Assembly (NCBI GenBank): GCA_018105865.1
Contig: CM030836.1
Location: forward strand, 3,901,491-3,965,490
DNA: 64,000 bases
DNA from: Metaphire vulgaris
Lineage: Eukaryota > Annelida > Clitellata > Crassiclitellata > Megascolecidae
Direction of reading: 5' to 3'
The notes below the pieces were generated by a model. That model did not search any database. It was not told where the DNA came from and saw nothing but the letters and a program-made list of their open reading frames with translations. Position numbers and translations under genes: made by a program. This document shows, one piece after another, positions 63,401 through 64,000 of this stretch. The first letter of the stretch is position 1, and every line of letters begins with the position of its first letter.

Positions 63401-64000
63401 TGAAGCTATTAGTCACATTAAATACTGCATATAGCCGAGTAATCCGACTGAGAATCGGCTTGCTTGGCTAGGCCAAGGAAGCCTGGATAAATACCAAGTA
63501 TTTATCAAGTGTTGCAATGTTCAGTAAGATAGCTCACTGTTCTAGAATGTCTGTCTGACTGTCTGTCTGTCTCTCTAAAGATTTCCACGTAGTGACGAAG
63601 AGAAGGCAAAGGCAAGGAGATCAAAGTATTTCAAACAATACATTCAAGCGATCCTGGCACTACACAGGCCCCAACGCTAGTCACTAGAATACGTATCTGG
63701 ACAAGAAGGACAATGCGTATGAATGCTAATATAATCGGTCAGACTCTGCCTTTGAAGACTCTACAGGATTAGAATTTCTACTCCCCTACATTACTTGCCC
63801 CAAATTACGTCATTCCATCTCTTGTGCATTGGCACAGTTTCATATCTGATGACTCCATTTATACATTTTACTGCATATCACTATAGGGGAGTTATTACAT
63901 TTCAGAGGGTGTTAATATTCTTCGTAGAATAAAGAGGTGGGGAGTATTTATTACACGTAGAAAGATGACTGGGTGATTCATCTTTAGGGGGATTCATTTT
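63401..64000. other. No gene recognised
   Basis: Short TGTC repeat near 63,550. No coding frame or terminal repeat that I can support. Confidence 0.4.

Overview
This 64 kb window is eukaryotic, almost certainly metazoan, and consists very largely of transposable elements (TEs) nested inside one another. I see no operons, rRNA or tRNA genes, and no complete host gene. The organism cannot be named from the sequence. The TE mix (L2/CR1-like and RTE-like LINEs, many hAT elements, TTAA-target elements of piggyBac type, Tc1/mariner elements, a Helitron and a tRNA-derived SINE), an interstitial TTAGGG-type telomeric tract and the standard genetic code suggest an AT-rich animal genome, perhaps a marine invertebrate. 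The only plausible host coding sequence is one isolated exon on the minus strand at about 58,604-58,793; it resembles part of a HECT-type ubiquitin ligase and is flanked by a good splice donor.

Layout. 1-1,750: CpG-containing sequence, a hAT-type MITE and a promoter-like cluster (ETS, YY1-like and E-box motifs). 1,752-5,127 (minus): the best-preserved LINE, an L2-like element with endonuclease and reverse transcriptase in two frames. 5,808-8,599: a three-level nest, namely a hAT holding an inverted second copy of itself plus a TTAA-target element, each resolved to the base by target-site duplications (TSDs). 9,290-12,425: degraded LINEs. 12,426-19,312: one RTE-like LINE on the minus strand split by three L2 insertions. 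19,315-22,340: an inverted-repeat TTAA element, a 267 bp mariner-type MITE and a truncated TTAA element. 22,345-24,330: LINE remnants. 25,282-30,684: a large CCGTATTTTC-ended element holding two TTAA elements, one of which carries a 972 bp mariner. 31,041-32,095: an RTE-like LINE. 32,100-33,780: no gene recognised. 33,784-36,012: a TACCCG-rich hAT-like element holding another TTAA element. 36,090-42,600: LINE fragments, a telomeric tract and a 500 bp Helitron that cleanly splits a LINE reading frame. 43,763-45,294: a hAT with an intact C-terminal transposase coding stretch and a 581 bp mariner MITE. 46,060-50,060: LINE pieces, a hAT MITE and a TTAA element. 50,186-52,585: a hAT holding RTE and L2 pieces. 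52,863-58,245: LINEs and CCGTAT-ended elements. 58,604-58,793: the candidate HECT exon. 59,092-61,161: a hAT with three passengers, including a SINE. 61,430-64,000: LINE ends, a GC-rich minisatellite and an Ac-type hAT with a readable dimerisation domain.

How the parts work together. The interest lies in insertion history. At least seven insertions can be dated relative to each other from perfect or near-perfect TSDs, and five are confirmed because removing the insert restores a reading frame or matches an uninterrupted sister copy. Several element families look non-autonomous: they keep ends and at most a transposase tail, so they must have been moved by enzymes encoded elsewhere. Two families deserve attention: the TTAA-target elements built from a repeated ~350 bp unit with paired subterminal hairpins, and a CCGTATATAC-ended family carrying a conserved unrecognised first exon with a splice donor. 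All calls come from reading the sequence; no database search was possible.
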